This document shows positions 7,714 through 8,914 of a DNA stretch of 8,914 bases, piece after piece; the stretch's first letter is position 1; each line of letters begins with the position of its first letter. Location: contig JAHIVS010000033.1 in the NCBI GenBank assembly GCA_018816605.1, positions 1 through 8,914 of the forward strand. The letters are read 5' to 3'. Below the pieces are notes generated by a model that did no database searches, had not been told where the DNA came from, and saw nothing but the letters and a program-made list of their open reading frames with translations. The position numbers were made by a program, and so were the translations under genes. Source of the stretch: Pseudomonadota bacterium. Its GTDB lineage: Bacteria; Desulfobacterota; Desulfobacteria; Desulfobacterales; Desulfobacteraceae.

Positions 7714-8914
7714 AATTTTTCAATGAACTGACGCTGAAAAATAAGATTTTTATTTCCTGTCTGGGGTTTACCCTGATTGTCAGTATTTTGATTGCCCTGT
7801 TTACCCGTGCCCTCTTGATTACCAGCCTGACCAATGAATTGAAAAGAAGGGGGGTGGGGATTGCCCAGGGTGTTGCAGACGGTGCCCGGGTCTTTATCCT
7901 TACCAAAAACAGGGCCGAGCTGACCGCCCTTGCCTATGATATTCGCCTGGGCAACAAAAAGGATATTGTTCTCTACCTTCTGATCAGTGACAAAACCGGC
8001 GAAATCCTGGGGCATACTTTTACCACAGGTTTTCCTGACACTTTGAAAAAACAGATGGAAAAAAAAGATCCTGAAAAGGAAAGTATCGTCCGGATGAAGG
8101 TGGACAACCATTCTGTGTTTCATGTTACGGTCCCGGTAATGGAAGGGATCTATACCATCGGTTCGGTTCAGATAGGGCTTGACCAGCAGCATATTGAAAG
8201 TCTGATATCCCGTCTCAGGCTGGTTTTTTTAAGTTTTTTGTCCGTTGTGTCCATTATATTTTTTTTTCTGAGCCACAGATTGGCCCTTCACATTACAAAG
8301 CCAGTGGCCTCTTTGATCCGGTATACAGACCAGCTGACAAAGAGCAATTTCAGTATGATCTCCAAGGAAGAGGTGGCTGCCATGTCCTCGGACCTGGGAG
8401 CCCGGGAGGATGAAATCGCGGCCCTGACCAATTCTTTTATTAAGATGACGGCAAAACTCAAACATTCCACAGACAACCTCATGGAGTCCCAGAAAAAATA
8501 CCGGTCCCTGTTCCACAGCGGACCCAACCCCATATTTGTCATCCATAAACTGAGCTTTGAGATTCTGGACGCCAATCCCAAGGCAACGGAATTGTTCGGA
8601 TATGAAGGCGATGAACTGATCGGAAAAAGTCTTTTGACCCTGGGGGATCTTGAAAATGATACCTTTGCCAGGACCTATCCTGTGGGAGAATCCGTGGTGA
8701 TCTCTTCCAAGGTGCGGTTTTTTAAAAAGGACGGGGGGGCCGTGTTTGTCAACATCCATGCCAGTCCCGCCGAATACCGGGATAAGGATGCCATTATTGT
8801 GGCGGCCGCCGATATTACGGAACTGGTTGAAAAGGATTCCCAGCTGATCCAGGCCTCTAAAATGACCAATCTTGAGAAAATGTCCGTGGGGATTGCCCAT
8901 GAAATCAACCAGCC
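7710..8914 (+). CDS. Membrane sensor histidine kinase (Cache-like, HAMP, PAS, HisKA), 3' end outside window
   Basis: This frame is open from the ATG at 7710 to the window end: 401 whole residues with no stop. The domain order is membrane helix 1 (about 13-32), a periplasmic sensor of about 135 residues resembling a single Cache domain (YLLISDKTGEILG, then GSVQIGLD near its end), membrane helix 2 (about 171-187), HAMP (about 188-245, with TKP at 196-198) and a PAS domain (about 262-370, with KYRSLFHSGPNPIFV, ANPKATELFGY and ADITE). It ends with the start of a HisKA domain, where His397 in VGIAHEINQ is the phospho-acceptor. The ATP-binding domain must lie downstream. The start overlaps the binding-protein stop (ATGA), so the two are translationally coupled. 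The signal is probably sensed in the periplasm, directly or through the binding lipoprotein. A response regulator is not in the window and may follow. Confidence 0.92.
   Translation, partial: MKFFNELTLKNKIFISCLGFTLIVSILIALFTRALLITSLTNELKRRGVGIAQGVADGARVFILTKNRAELTALAYDIRLGNKKDIVLYLLISDKTGEILGHTFTTGFPDTLKKQMEKKDPEKESIVRMKVDNHSVFHVTVPVMEGIYTIGSVQIGLDQQHIESLISRLRLVFLSFLSVVSIIFFFLSHRLALHITKPVASLIRYTDQLTKSNFSMISKEEVAAMSSDLGAREDEIAALTNSFIKMTAKLKHSTDNLMESQKKYRSLFHSGPNPIFVIHKLSFEILDANPKATELFGYEGDELIGKSLLTLGDLENDTFARTYPVGESVVISSKVRFFKKDGGAVFVNIHASPAEYRDKDAIIVAAADITELVEKDSQLIQASKMTNLEKMSVGIAHEINQ

Noticed and set aside
7668..8900. - strand open frames opposite the histidine kinase
   Set aside because: They are antisense to a continuous + strand frame with membrane helices, HAMP, PAS and HisKA motifs; their own translations show no domain.

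Overview
The window looks like a chromosomal segment of a motile, Gram-negative delta-proteobacterial anaerobe, probably in or near Desulfobacterales. This is an inference from the style of the chemotaxis genes, the moderate base composition and the long PAS/HAMP kinase. Nothing in the window fixes the species. There are no RNA genes, insertion sequences, CRISPR arrays or phage genes.

Region 1 (1-4254, + strand) is a compact chemotaxis operon: the C-terminal part of cheA (cut by the window edge), cheD, an HDOD-domain gene, cheY, a cheX-type CheY-P phosphatase and cheB. The genes overlap or sit 20-35 bases apart and are probably co-transcribed. Together they cover the kinase, its response regulator, the phosphatase that resets it, and two receptor-modifying enzymes (CheD deamidase, CheB methylesterase). 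The HDOD protein is the least expected member, and its HD metal-binding residues are degenerate. No cheW, cheR, cheC or receptor gene is visible.

Region 2 (4255-4401) is a short convergent intergenic gap with an imperfect 13-base inverted repeat and a T-rich end.

Region 3 (4402-6247, - strand) holds two co-directional genes. The first transcribed encodes a membrane diadenylate cyclase (CdaA type) whose C-terminus carries an extra membrane helix and a YbbR-like domain. It resembles a single-chain version of the separate CdaA and CdaR proteins of Firmicutes. After it comes a small UPF0316 (DUF5698/DUF2179) membrane protein.

Region 4 (6248-6495) is a divergent promoter region with a promoter candidate for each direction and a dyad.

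Region 5 (6496-8914, + strand) is a two-gene unit: a lipoprotein of the branched-chain amino acid type substrate-binding family, then a sensor histidine kinase that overlaps it by four bases and runs off the window just after its phospho-accepting histidine. No transporter permease or ATPase is present, so the binding protein may be a sensory partner of the kinase. The most interesting points are the cyclase-YbbR fusion and this binding-protein/kinase pair.
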